DNA from: Bacillota bacterium | GTDB taxonomy: Bacteria > Bacillota > Clostridia > DSM-8532 | Direction: 5' to 3' | Length of the DNA stretch: 64,000 bases | NCBI GenBank assembly: GCA_023415825.1 | Contig: JAEZJF010000013.1 | Location: forward strand, 124,001 to 188,000 | Shown here: positions 51,951-60,332 of the stretch, piece after piece | Numbering within the stretch: the first letter of the stretch is position 1 | Layout: each line of letters opens with the position of its first letter | Notes under the pieces: generated by a model | Databases searched by the model: none | Told to the model about the DNA's origin: nothing | What the model saw: only the letters and a program-made list of their open reading frames with translations | Made by a program: the position numbers and the translations under genes

Positions 51951-53030
51951 TTGGCTTTCAAGGTTTTCCAATCCGTAGTTACACGCATTCGTGACACTAT
52001 CGGTAATGATTTTGGAATTGCTGACAGTACTGGAGCAGTTATTGCCAGTACAATTGAAGAAGAAATCGGAATGATTCATGAACAATGCGCCGACTTTTTA
52101 ACATCCAATGCCATGTATATTGAAAAGCCGGGTCTGGTCATGAAGAAAATCGAGATTAATGGCCGGTTGGATTTTGTGTTATATCTTGTCAGTGATCATC
52201 CTGAAAGAAAAAAACATGCCGAGCTTATTTCTATAGGCTTAGAAAATGCCAAGCTTTATTATGACGAAAAATATGATAGAAGCAATTTTATGAAAAATGT
52301 GCTTCTTGGAAACATCCTTCCAGGTGACATTACCATCAGAGCTAAGGAATTAAGGGTTAAGAGCGAGTCCAGGAGAATTGTGTATCTCGTCCGTACTGAG
52401 AAGACAAGAGAACTGTATGCCTATAATATTATTCAGAGCCTGTTTCCTAATAACAGCAAGGATTATATCATTCTTTTGGACGATCAGAACACTGTCTTAG
52501 TCAAGGAGCTTAAAGACCGGGAGGACAGTGACGAGGTCCATAAGAAAGCCAGGATAATCATAGACACTTTAAACAGCGAGCTGATGATTAAGGCTAGCAT
52601 AGGAATTGGTACCGAGGCTGAAAGTCTTCGGGACGTAGCACGCTCATACAAAGATGCTCAAACTGCCTTGAAAATTGGTCAAATTTTTGAAGCTGAGAAA
52701 AATATCGTGGATTACAATCATTTGGGAATAGGAAGGCTTATTTACCAATTGCCGACAACTCTTTGCCGGTTGTTCCTCAATGAAGTTTTCAGAGAAGGTG
52801 TTTTTGAGACCATAGACTCTGAAACCATGATGACAATACAGAAATTCTTTGAAAACAACCTTAATGTTAGCGAAACATCCCGACAGCTTTTTATACACCG
52901 TAATACGCTGGTGTATCGACTGGACAAGATACAAAAAATAACAGGGATGGACTTGAGGAAATTTGATGACGCTATTTACTTCAAGGTTGCCATGATGGTC
53001 AAACGCTATCTTGATGAGGTGTCCAGATAA
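51951..53030 (+). CDS. PucR/CdaR-type transcriptional regulator
   Basis: A 359-residue protein. The N-terminal sensor region (about 1-110) is followed by a GGDEF-like CdaR middle domain (about 115-230). The C-terminal PucR helix-turn-helix follows (NNLNVSETSRQLFIHRNTLVYRLDKIQKITGMDLRKFDDAIYFKVAM). Family members respond to sugar diacids, purines or other small molecules. Here the neighbours are cell-division genes, so the target is unclear. TTG 51951 is chosen because GGGGGTTG lies just before it and the promoter -10 excludes the ATG at 51897. Confidence 0.88.
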   Translation: MAFKVFQSVVTRIRDTIGNDFGIADSTGAVIASTIEEEIGMIHEQCADFLTSNAMYIEKPGLVMKKIEINGRLDFVLYLVSDHPERKKHAELISIGLENAKLYYDEKYDRSNFMKNVLLGNILPGDITIRAKELRVKSESRRIVYLVRTEKTRELYAYNIIQSLFPNNSKDYIILLDDQNTVLVKELKDREDSDEVHKKARIIIDTLNSELMIKASIGIGTEAESLRDVARSYKDAQTALKIGQIFEAEKNIVDYNHLGIGRLIYQLPTTLCRLFLNEVFREGVFETIDSETMMTIQKFFENNLNVSETSRQLFIHRNTLVYRLDKIQKITGMDLRKFDDAIYFKVAMMVKRYLDEVSR

Positions 53031-53111
53031 GGCCTCCCTTCTCTGAGTATACGGGTCATGGCTTGAGGTACACTGCCTCAGGCATGTCTCTATTTTCTAT
53101 GGGGGAATCAA

Positions 53112-53798
53112 ATGATTAGGTTTGTAGACACAACGAAGGTTTACTCCAACGGAGTGGTCGGACTTAAGAATCTTACAATCAGAATTGAAAAAGGTGAATT
53201 TGCTTTTGTTATAGGGCCAAGCGGCTCAGGAAAATCCACTTTTTTAAAGCTTATCATGCATGAAGAAGTACCTACTGAAGGGGAAGTTTACGTTAATGGC
53301 TATAGCGTACATAATATGCCCCGTTCTGAGATACCTTATCTCAGACGCAGTCTAGGTGTTGTATTTCAAGATTTCAGGCTTTTACCCAACAAATCTGCTT
53401 ATGATAATGTGGCTTTTGCCATGCAAATCGTTGAGGCCACCCCACGAGAAATCCGAAGGCAAGTACCTCTTGCTTTAGGGCTAGTAGGCTTGAGCAAAAA
53501 GGCCAAAGCCTTTCCCAATCAGCTCTCAGGGGGCGAGCAGCAAAGAATTGTATTGGCTCGAGCACTGGTCAATAATCCTGCCGTTCTCATCGCCGACGAA
53601 CCTACAGGAAATTTGGATCCCAAAACCTCCTGGGAGATTATGAATCTTCTTGAGGAGATTAATCAGCGTGGAACGACGGTTCTTGTGGCATCTCATGAGA
53701 AGAGTATAGTGGACACCATGAAAAAACGCGTTATTTCTCTTGAGCGCGGCGAGCTTAAGAGTGATGAGCAGAAAGGGCTATACACCAATGAAAATTAG
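53112..53798 (+). CDS. ftsE: Cell division ATP-binding protein FtsE
   Basis: A 228-residue ABC ATPase. Walker A is GPSGSGKST at 35-43, the Q-loop is in VVFQDFRLLP, the signature LSGGEQQRI and Walker B VLIADEPTGNLDP. With FtsX it couples ATP hydrolysis in the cytoplasm to activation of peptidoglycan hydrolases outside. GGGGGAA precedes the ATG. It overlaps ftsX by 11 bases. Confidence 0.97.
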   Translation: MIRFVDTTKVYSNGVVGLKNLTIRIEKGEFAFVIGPSGSGKSTFLKLIMHEEVPTEGEVYVNGYSVHNMPRSEIPYLRRSLGVVFQDFRLLPNKSAYDNVAFAMQIVEATPREIRRQVPLALGLVGLSKKAKAFPNQLSGGEQQRIVLARALVNNPAVLIADEPTGNLDPKTSWEIMNLLEEINQRGTTVLVASHEKSIVDTMKKRVISLERGELKSDEQKGLYTNEN

Positions 53799-54699
53799 AA
53801 CATTTCAGCTTCTTGCGAAGGAAGGCTCCCGTAATATTTACAAAAACAAGCTCATGTCCTTTGCTTCCATAATGACGGTGGTAGCCACATTGTTTTTCCT
53901 GGGTATCATTCTTCTTATTGCTGTTAATATAACCTCCAACGTCGAGGCCATGAAACGGGATTTGAATGTTTCCGTATTTTTATATCCCGATGCATCTGAA
54001 TTTCAACGGGAAGAAGTTATTTCCTTTATAGAACAGGAGAAAGCTGCCGGGGTTGTTTCCGAATATCGTATTGAGCCCAAAGAGCAGATGTACCAGAATT
54101 TAAAGGACAGCTTGAAGAACGAGGGTCTATTAAAGGGGTTTTCAGCCGAAAATGCAGCTGAATCCTATTATATAAAGCTTATCAACCCTTCTTACAGTGA
54201 AGCATTCATAAGTAAGCTTTTGGAGTTTTCCGGTGTTAATAAGGATGGTGTTGCATATAATAAGGAAGGCTTGGAAAAGCTTGAAGGTGTGCTAAAGGTC
54301 TTTAACTATATAACCATCGCACTTTTAACCGTTCTTATGATTATTTCGGTTTTCTTGATCTCGAATACCATTCGTCTTACGGTTTTTGCACGGCGTCGTG
54401 AAATTGAAATCATGAAATATGTCGGTGCTTTGGACAACTTTATCCGCTGGCCCTTTATTGTAGAAGGAATTCTTATTGGCTTTTTAGGAGCACTGTTCTC
54501 TTTCTTCCTGACTTCACAGGCCTATACCTGGCTTCAGAATGTTATAAACGTTATATTATCAAATCTGAGATTCTCAACCTTGCAGATTTTGGCTTTTGGG
54601 CCCGTTTCATTGCGTATACTCATGATATATTCAATATTCGGAATTATCATTGGTGGTATAGGAAGCCTGTTATCTGTAAGAAAACACTTGAATGTCTAG
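53788..54699 (+). CDS. ftsX: Cell division protein FtsX
   Basis: A 303-residue membrane protein: an N-terminal helix after the TFQLLAKEGSRNIYKNKL leader, an extracellular domain (about 55-165), then three helices containing the ISVFLISNTIRLTVFARRREIEIMKYVGA signature. It transmits the FtsE signal to an extracellular hydrolase activator, very likely the PcsB/CwlO-like protein encoded next. ATG 53788 lies within the end of ftsE and gives the family-typical start. A longer frame lies wholly inside ftsE. Confidence 0.96.
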   Translation: MKIRTFQLLAKEGSRNIYKNKLMSFASIMTVVATLFFLGIILLIAVNITSNVEAMKRDLNVSVFLYPDASEFQREEVISFIEQEKAAGVVSEYRIEPKEQMYQNLKDSLKNEGLLKGFSAENAAESYYIKLINPSYSEAFISKLLEFSGVNKDGVAYNKEGLEKLEGVLKVFNYITIALLTVLMIISVFLISNTIRLTVFARRREIEIMKYVGALDNFIRWPFIVEGILIGFLGALFSFFLTSQAYTWLQNVINVILSNLRFSTLQILAFGPVSLRILMIYSIFGIIIGGIGSLLSVRKHLNV

Positions 54700-54716
54700 A
54701 ATATGAACGATATAAT
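54688..54716 (+). promoter_or_regulatory. SigA promoter before the M23 hydrolase gene
   Basis: TTGAAT (54688-54693) overlaps the end of ftsX. TATAAT (54711-54716) follows after 17 bp. It allows the hydrolase to be expressed apart from ftsEX. Confidence 0.75.
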
Positions 54717-54730
54717 TATGGTAAATTAAA

Positions 54731-54747
54731 TGTAACATAAATGTTAA
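54731..54747 (+). promoter_or_regulatory. WalR (YycF)-type direct repeat
   Basis: TGTAAC-ATAAA-TGTTAA matches the WalR consensus TGTWAH-N5-TGTWAH exactly. It lies 15 bases after the -10, so it would be near or just after the transcript start, a place more often linked to repression unless another promoter lies downstream. Confidence 0.7.
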
Positions 54748-54816
54748 ATTCAGTAACCATATTCATGGGTAGCTTTGCATAGGTGCCATAAAAAACAAGG
54801 ATGGGGGCATTTACAT

Positions 54817-55962
54817 ATGATAAAAAAAATATTGGCTGGGGCTGTATCATTAACGCTTATTATTACAATAGCGTTTTCAGCGTCTGCATCACAGATAGAT
54901 GATGCCAAGAAAGAGCTTCAGCAAACTCAAAAAGAGATCAATGCCATCAATAACAAGAAGAAAGAGGCGTCCAAAAACCTTTTACAGGATAAGAAAGCTC
55001 GTGAGAGCATTATTGCCGAGCTTGAGAAGAAGGGCTATGAAAGAAGCGAAATAGAAACAAGAATTAAAGATATAGAAGCGGCCATACAAACTCTGGATGC
55101 GGCTATTCAACAAGCCCAAAAAGAGTATGATGATCAGCTCAAGCTTTTTCAGGACAGAATGGTAGCCTTATATGTCCAGTCAAAAACCAATGCCAATATG
55201 GATGAAATTCTTCAAAGCGACAATTTCGATGAGATGATTAAAAAGGTCCAAATGCTTCAGCTTATTTCAAAGTTTGACCAGGATTTGATGGCAAGCCTTG
55301 AAAAGAAGCAGGCTGAAATAAATGATTTAAAGTCCGCTAAACAGCTTGAAGAAGATAATGCACAACAGCAACTGGAATCAAGCCTTTCGGAAATCAAGAA
55401 GCTCGAGGTGTCCCGCTCAGCCGCAGACGACAGAATTTCAAAGAGCCAGATGACTGTAGCCGAGCTTGAGAAGGCAGAGAATGAGCTTGAAAAGGAAGCC
55501 AAGGAATTTGAAAAACTTATTAAAAAGCTATCCTCTTCGGGAAGTTATTCCGGTGGCATTATGCAGTGGCCCACACCGGGTTATACTAAGATTTCATCCC
55601 CCTTTGGCAATCGCATACACCCCATTCTGAAATATCCAAAGTTTCATGGTGGTATTGATATTAATGCACCAAAAAATGCTTACATACATGCGGCAGCCAG
55701 CGGCAAGGTTATCTGGTCGGGCTGGAGAAGCGGCGGTTCGGGCAATACCGTCATTATCGATCATGGAGGCGGCATAACAACTCTATATTTACATATTATT
55801 AGCGGAGGCCTGCTTGTTAAAGAAGGACAGCAGGTTAAAGCAGGGGATGTTATTGCAAGGGTCGGAACCACGGGCTTATCCACAGGCTATCACCTTCATT
55901 TTGAAGTCCGTAAGAACGGTGTACGACAGAATCCTTTGAATTATGTTTCCAACAAAAAGTAA
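54817..55962 (+). CDS. Secreted murein hydrolase with coiled coil and M23 domain (PcsB/EnvC-like)
   Basis: A 381-residue protein: signal peptide (1-25), a long coiled coil (about 26-255) of the PcsB/CwlO type and a LytM/M23 endopeptidase domain with His277, Asp281 (HGGIDIN) and His359, His361 (HLHFEVR), so the zinc site is complete. It differs from PcsB and CwlO, which end in CHAP or NlpC domains, and is closer to EnvC, though EnvC lacks the zinc site. Position after ftsEX makes activation by FtsX likely. ATG 54817 follows GGGGG by about 11 bases. A start 42 bases upstream lacks a site. Confidence 0.92.
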   Translation: MIKKILAGAVSLTLIITIAFSASASQIDDAKKELQQTQKEINAINNKKKEASKNLLQDKKARESIIAELEKKGYERSEIETRIKDIEAAIQTLDAAIQQAQKEYDDQLKLFQDRMVALYVQSKTNANMDEILQSDNFDEMIKKVQMLQLISKFDQDLMASLEKKQAEINDLKSAKQLEEDNAQQQLESSLSEIKKLEVSRSAADDRISKSQMTVAELEKAENELEKEAKEFEKLIKKLSSSGSYSGGIMQWPTPGYTKISSPFGNRIHPILKYPKFHGGIDINAPKNAYIHAAASGKVIWSGWRSGGSGNTVIIDHGGGITTLYLHIISGGLLVKEGQQVKAGDVIARVGTTGLSTGYHLHFEVRKNGVRQNPLNYVSNKK

Positions 55963-56003
55963 AGCCGGTTTTAGTTTGCTCATGTCGACATGACCGACCG
56001 ATT

Positions 56004-56033
56004 AAAAGGATGTCCAATTGGATATCCTTTTTT
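56004..56033 (+). terminator. Terminator after the M23 hydrolase gene
   Basis: AAAAGGAT-G-TCCAATTGGA-T-ATCCTTTT is a near-perfect inverted repeat followed by T's. A separate perfect palindrome TCATGTCGACATGA lies at 55980-55993. Confidence 0.75.
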
Positions 56034-56117
56034 AAGTCCCCCTAACTAACATGGTTTGAAAAATGGCCGCATAGGATGTAAAATAGATGTTAATATGCGT
56101 AAAGAAGGGTTGCTTGA

Positions 56118-57380
56118 ATGAGAGACAAACGATTTGCATGGATTTTGACTTTAGTTTTAGTTTGCACAGTATTTGCTTTCATGTTTGGTTATTTATTCTC
56201 AGTGGTGCGGATGGTCTCTTGGGAAGTTTTTATTACCAAGCCGATGGTCGAGTGGCTACAACCGCAATACGCCCTGTTTTTCAATGAAGATCAGGTGAAT
56301 GTTAAGGATATACAAGCCTATAACCGAGTTAAAAACATATTGGATACACGTTACTATGAGCCTGTAGACTTCAATGCTGCCCTCAGTACGTCAATCAAAG
56401 GGCTGTCGGCGGGGCTTAAGGATCCTTACACCGTTTACTATACGCCGGATGAGATGAAACAGTTCCTGGAGGACACCTCAGGCCATTATGTAGGTATTGG
56501 CGTATCGGTGCACATGGATGAGAACTATCTTCTTACCGTGGCGGATGTATTCGCGGATTCGCCGGCAAAAGAGGCAGGTATTTTAAAGAACGATAAAATC
56601 GTAAAGGTCAACAATGAGGATGTTACACCTATTAAGGATGCCGATCTCATAGTGAAAAAGATTAAGGGAAATCCCGGAAGCAAGGTCAGGGTTACAGTTT
56701 TCAGACCCGATCTTAGAGACTACCTGGATTTTGAGCTGGAGAGAAGATCTATTAATGTTTCCTATATTTCAAGCGAGGTACTGGATAACAAAATAGGCTA
56801 TATCCGTATCAAACAATTTGATGATGATATCGCAGGTGATTTTGAAAAGGAGCTTAATGACCTTATAGCCAAGGGAATTAAAGGTTTGGTCATCGATGTG
56901 CGTGACAATCCCGGCGGCGATTACAGTCAGGTGGTGAAAATTGCCGATCGGATCGTGCCCAAAGGCCTCATTGTTTACACCGAAGACCGTCAAAAGAGGA
57001 AAGACGAGGAATTCTCAGATGCCCGGGAGCTTAATATGCCTTTGAGTATTCTTGTTAATAGCTATAGTGCCAGCGCTTCGGAAATTCTGGCAGCTTGCGT
57101 CAAGGATTATGGAAAGGGCACTCTAGTGGGTAAGAAAACCTTTGGAAAGGGCTTGGTCCAGGCTATCGATACCCGCTTTACAAATGGCGGAGGTCTCAAA
57201 TACACTGTAGCGCGCTATTTTACTCCTTCTGGAAAGTCCATTCACGGCGAAGGGGTTATGCCGGATATTGAAGTTGAAATGAATGAAAAGTTTAAAACAA
57301 CCTCTATCGAAGATATTCCCCATAATGAGGATTCCCAGCTTAAGATTGCTGTAGAAGAGATTATGAAGAAAATAAAATAG
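56118..57380 (+). CDS. S41 family carboxyl-terminal processing protease (CtpA/CtpB-like)
   Basis: A 420-residue protein with one N-terminal membrane anchor (about 8-30), a tail-binding region, a PDZ domain (about 115-200: GIGVSVHMDENYLLTVADVFADSPAKEAGILKND) and the S41 catalytic domain. The serine lies in NSYSASASEI (317-321) and the lysine in GKKTFGKGLVQ. In Bacillus CtpB triggers a sporulation checkpoint, and in other species CtpA controls wall hydrolases. Its position after the FtsEX hydrolase supports envelope work. The ribosome-binding site is weak (GAAGGGTTGCTTGA). Confidence 0.93.
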   Translation: MRDKRFAWILTLVLVCTVFAFMFGYLFSVVRMVSWEVFITKPMVEWLQPQYALFFNEDQVNVKDIQAYNRVKNILDTRYYEPVDFNAALSTSIKGLSAGLKDPYTVYYTPDEMKQFLEDTSGHYVGIGVSVHMDENYLLTVADVFADSPAKEAGILKNDKIVKVNNEDVTPIKDADLIVKKIKGNPGSKVRVTVFRPDLRDYLDFELERRSINVSYISSEVLDNKIGYIRIKQFDDDIAGDFEKELNDLIAKGIKGLVIDVRDNPGGDYSQVVKIADRIVPKGLIVYTEDRQKRKDEEFSDARELNMPLSILVNSYSASASEILAACVKDYGKGTLVGKKTFGKGLVQAIDTRFTNGGGLKYTVARYFTPSGKSIHGEGVMPDIEVEMNEKFKTTSIEDIPHNEDSQLKIAVEEIMKKIK

Positions 57381-57405
57381 GCCTCGATGGAAAGTTAAAC
57401 AGGCT

Positions 57406-57436
57406 TGAATACCCATGGGTGGGAATGGCAATACTA
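57406..57436 (+). promoter_or_regulatory. SigG-like promoter of the SASP gene
   Basis: TGAATA (57406-57411), 18 bases, AATACTA (57430-57436) fits the forespore SigG consensus (TGAATA, 17-18 bases, CATACTA) with one mismatch. It is 18 bases before the SASP start codon, which agrees with expected forespore expression. Confidence 0.65.
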
Positions 57437-57453
57437 AGCCATGGGGTGATATT

Positions 57454-57609
57454 ATGATAAAGAAGGATGATCAGCTTAAACTGGAGATAGCAAAGGAGCT
57501 TGGTCTTTTAGACAAGATCACGGCCGGAGGATGGAAAAGCCTGAGCGCCAAGGAAACCGGACGCATTGGGGGCCTTCTTTCCCGAAAAAGGAAATCCAAA
57601 GCCGTTTAA
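57454..57609 (+). CDS. Small acid-soluble spore protein, alpha/beta-type
   Basis: A 51-residue protein with the SASP pattern KLEIAKELGLLDKITAGGWKSLSAKETGRIGGLLSRK: the LKxEIAxELG helix and the G-x-I-G-G block. These proteins coat forespore DNA and protect it from UV and chemical damage, and are later degraded by the Gpr protease. GGGGTG lies 8 bases before ATG 57454. A longer frame upstream would include the promoter. Confidence 0.85.
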   Translation: MIKKDDQLKLEIAKELGLLDKITAGGWKSLSAKETGRIGGLLSRKRKSKAV

Positions 57610-57624
57610 GCTGCGGACACTTAC

Positions 57625-58365
57625 ATGTACGCAAGATTTGCAGAAATTTATGACCGATTGACACACGATATCCCTTATGTTAAGTGGGCTGATTATTTGC
57701 AATCAGCCTTTCTTAAATTTGGCATGAATCCTGGCTTGGTGCTCGAACTGGGCTGTGGTACGGGAAGTATGGCTATTGAGCTTTCAAAACGTGGCTATGA
57801 GATGATAGCAGTGGATGTTTCTGCTGATATGCTGTCCAAGGCTTACGAAAAAGCCCAAAAAAACAAAGCGGATATTCTATTTTTGAATCAGGACATGCGT
57901 GAGTTTGAGCTTTATGGCACTGTTGATGCCATTGTGTGTCTATTGGATTCATTAAATTATATGACTTCTTTAAAAGATGTCAGGAAGGTCTTCAGCTTGG
58001 TGCATAATTATCTAAATCCAGGAGGCCTTTTTATTTTTGATTTAAATAGCCCCTATAAGCTCTCCCATGTTTTAGGGAATGAAACTTTTTATGAGCTTGG
58101 TGAGGATACCGCGTGGATATGGAATAATACATATGACAGTAAAAAAAGATGTACAATCTTTGATCTCACCTTCTTTATAAAAAATGAGGATGGCCTTTAT
58201 GAGCGATTTGAAGAAACCCACCAGGAGAGGGTCTTCAGTAAAATGGAAATAGTCAAAGCCCTTAATTGTGAGGGTTTAAAGCTTCTGGGCGATTTCGCCG
58301 AGTTGAGCTTTACGGAACCCGCTCCAAATGAAGAACGCATTTTTTATATTGCACAGAAAGCTTAG
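57625..58365 (+). CDS. Class I SAM-dependent methyltransferase
   Basis: A 246-residue methyltransferase. Motif I VLELGCGTGSMAIELSKRGYEMIAVDVS (about 39-66), motif II DMREFELYGTVDAIVCLLDSLNYM and the LNPGGLFIFDLN strand are all present. The type (YARFAEIYDRLTHDIPYVKWADYL) is a common uncharacterised Firmicute enzyme placed near nusB-xseAB-ispA. The substrate is unknown. No good ribosome-binding site is seen before the ATG, which follows the SASP gene by 15 bases. Confidence 0.88.
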   Translation: MYARFAEIYDRLTHDIPYVKWADYLQSAFLKFGMNPGLVLELGCGTGSMAIELSKRGYEMIAVDVSADMLSKAYEKAQKNKADILFLNQDMREFELYGTVDAIVCLLDSLNYMTSLKDVRKVFSLVHNYLNPGGLFIFDLNSPYKLSHVLGNETFYELGEDTAWIWNNTYDSKKRCTIFDLTFFIKNEDGLYERFEETHQERVFSKMEIVKALNCEGLKLLGDFAELSFTEPAPNEERIFYIAQKA

Positions 58366-58434
58366 CGTGGTTATAATCGGAGTATATGGGAACAAAAAGA
58401 CGGACATTGAGATGAAGATACGGAGGGACGTTCC

Positions 58435-58848
58435 TTGGGAAGAAGAGAAACCCGTGAAAATGCTATGAAGCTGCTTTACCAGGTACAAATCCAGAAGGAT
58501 GATACCGATGAGCAAATCGAGCGTTTCATGGAGGAGCAGCAGATAATTGAAGAATCCGACAAAAATTATATACTTAGCGTGGTCAAGGGAGTTATGGAGA
58601 ATTCAGAAGAGCTGGATGATCTGATCTCAAGACATGCCAAGGGCTGGACCATTCAGAGAATGCCTAAGGTGGATCTGGCCATCATGCGTCTTTCATGTTA
58701 CGAAATGAAATATAGAACGGATATACCTGTCAATGTCTCCATAAATGAGGCTGTTGAAATGGCTAAAAAATACAGCAGCGAACAGTCAAAGACTTTTGTC
58801 AACGGTGTGCTGGGTAAGGTCTTCGATGAGCTGCACCCGGAATCCTAA
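58435..58848 (+). CDS. nusB: Transcription antitermination factor NusB
   Basis: A 137-residue all-helical protein: GRRETRENAMKLLYQVQ at the start, DLISRHAKGWTIQRMPKVDLAIMRLSCYEMKY in the middle, VSINEAVEMAKKYSSEQSKTFVNGVLGKV at the end. It binds boxA RNA together with ribosomal protein S10 and helps rRNA transcription. The TTG start has GGAGGGA seven bases upstream. It begins the nusB-xseA-xseB-ispA series typical of Firmicutes. Confidence 0.96.
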   Translation: MGRRETRENAMKLLYQVQIQKDDTDEQIERFMEEQQIIEESDKNYILSVVKGVMENSEELDDLISRHAKGWTIQRMPKVDLAIMRLSCYEMKYRTDIPVNVSINEAVEMAKKYSSEQSKTFVNGVLGKVFDELHPES

Positions 58849-58868
58849 GGCTTTTATGGAGGAATGGA

Positions 58869-60074
58869 ATGAACAGAAGTCTATCGGTTTCGGAATTAAC
58901 CGGATATATCAAGCAGCTTGTTGACAACGACATGCTGCTTTCTCATGTTTGGGTTGTCGGAGAAATATCCAATTATAAATACCATACCTCGGGGCATATG
59001 TATTTTTCTCTCAAGGATGAGGGAGCGGTCATTAAAAGTGTCATGTTCAAAACCCAGAACAGCCGCTTAAAGTTCAGGCCCGAGGAAGGCATGCGGGTTA
59101 TAGTCAGGGGATATGTCTCAGTTTATGCCTTGGGAGGTGCCTATCAGCTCTATGTTGATGAGATGCAGCCCGATGGAACCGGAGCTCTGTACCTGGCTTT
59201 TGAGCAGCTTAAAAAAAAGCTGGAAGCTCAGGGCCTTTTTGAAGCAGCCGGGAAAAAGCCCATTCCCCTGTTGCCGCGAGCTGTGGGGGTCATTACTTCT
59301 CCTACGGGTGCTGTCATAAGGGATATAACTCAAATTCTCGACCGGCGTTATCCCAACGCAAGAGTAGTGCTCTATGGATCGGCTGTTCAGGGCTCGGAGG
59401 CGCCCTCGCAATTGATCCGAGGGATTCGTTTATTTAATAGTCTCAGGAACGTGGAAGTTATCATTTTGGCGCGCGGTGGCGGTTCTCTGGAGGATCTGTG
59501 GCCATTCAATGATGAGGAATTGGCCCGGGAGATTCAAAAGTCGGAAATTCCTATTATTTCTGCTGTCGGACATGAGACAGATTTCTCCATTTCTGATTTT
59601 GTAGCTGATCTCAGAGCCCCTACACCTTCTGCTGCTGCCGAAATGGTCATGCCTGAGAAGAAGGCCTTCAAGGAAAATTTGATCTTCCTTGAAAAAAGAT
59701 TGACCGCCTCCCTTCTGCACCGCCTCAAGAGGGAGCACGACAAGCTTCTGCGGCTTGAGAATGCAAGAAGCCTTCAGAGGCCTATGGAACTGGTCAATCA
59801 GAAAAGACAGCATCTGGATAGGCTTGAACAGAGTCTCATCCAAAGAAACAGGACGCGTATTGAAATGATCAAGGCCTCTTTAGGGATAACGGTAGGCCGG
59901 TTGAATGCTTTAAGTCCCTTAACTGTTTTAAGTCGGGGATATGCGGTTGTCCAAAATGAAGATGGCTCTATCTTAAGAACCATCAAGGATCTCAACCCGG
60001 GAGACAAATTGCAGGTGACCCTTTCAGACGGGAAATTCAAGGTTACCTGCGATGAGACAATCAAAACGAGATAA
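58869..60074 (+). CDS. xseA: Exodeoxyribonuclease VII large subunit
   Basis: A 401-residue protein with an N-terminal OB fold (LSHVWVVGEISNYKYHTSGHMYFSLKDE) and the catalytic region (VGVITSPTGAVIRDI, LARGGGSLEDLWPFNDEELAR, SAVGHETDFSISDFVADLRAPTPSAAAEM). A coiled coil and a C-terminal beta segment follow. With XseB it degrades single-stranded DNA from both ends. ATGGAGG precedes the ATG. Confidence 0.97.
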   Translation: MNRSLSVSELTGYIKQLVDNDMLLSHVWVVGEISNYKYHTSGHMYFSLKDEGAVIKSVMFKTQNSRLKFRPEEGMRVIVRGYVSVYALGGAYQLYVDEMQPDGTGALYLAFEQLKKKLEAQGLFEAAGKKPIPLLPRAVGVITSPTGAVIRDITQILDRRYPNARVVLYGSAVQGSEAPSQLIRGIRLFNSLRNVEVIILARGGGSLEDLWPFNDEELAREIQKSEIPIISAVGHETDFSISDFVADLRAPTPSAAAEMVMPEKKAFKENLIFLEKRLTASLLHRLKREHDKLLRLENARSLQRPMELVNQKRQHLDRLEQSLIQRNRTRIEMIKASLGITVGRLNALSPLTVLSRGYAVVQNEDGSILRTIKDLNPGDKLQVTLSDGKFKVTCDETIKTR

Positions 60075-60088
60075 AGGGGTATAATAAT

Positions 60089-60328
60089 ATGGAAAAGCTG
60101 GAGAAAGTAGATATGCCTTATGAACAGGTGGTCATGGAGCTTGAAAGTGTGGTCGGTTTACTTGAGAACGGTAATCTGACATTGGAGGACTCTATAAAAA
60201 TGTTTGAGCGTGGTGTCAGTCTTGTTCGTCTTTGCAATAAAAGACTGGAGGATATAGAAAAACGCATTACGCTACTTATTGAAGGAAAGGACGGGGTCAT
60301 CGAGAAGGATTTCCTTCCCGAGAGCTGA
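60089..60328 (+). CDS. xseB: Exodeoxyribonuclease VII small subunit
   Basis: A 79-residue helical protein with the family pattern YEQVVMELESVVGLLENGNLTLEDSIKMFERGVSLVRLCNKRL. Several XseB chains wrap around the coiled coil of XseA. AAAGGGG lies ahead of the ATG and ispA follows four bases after the stop. Confidence 0.95.
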   Translation: MEKLEKVDMPYEQVVMELESVVGLLENGNLTLEDSIKMFERGVSLVRLCNKRLEDIEKRITLLIEGKDGVIEKDFLPES

Positions 60329-60332
60329 TTAT

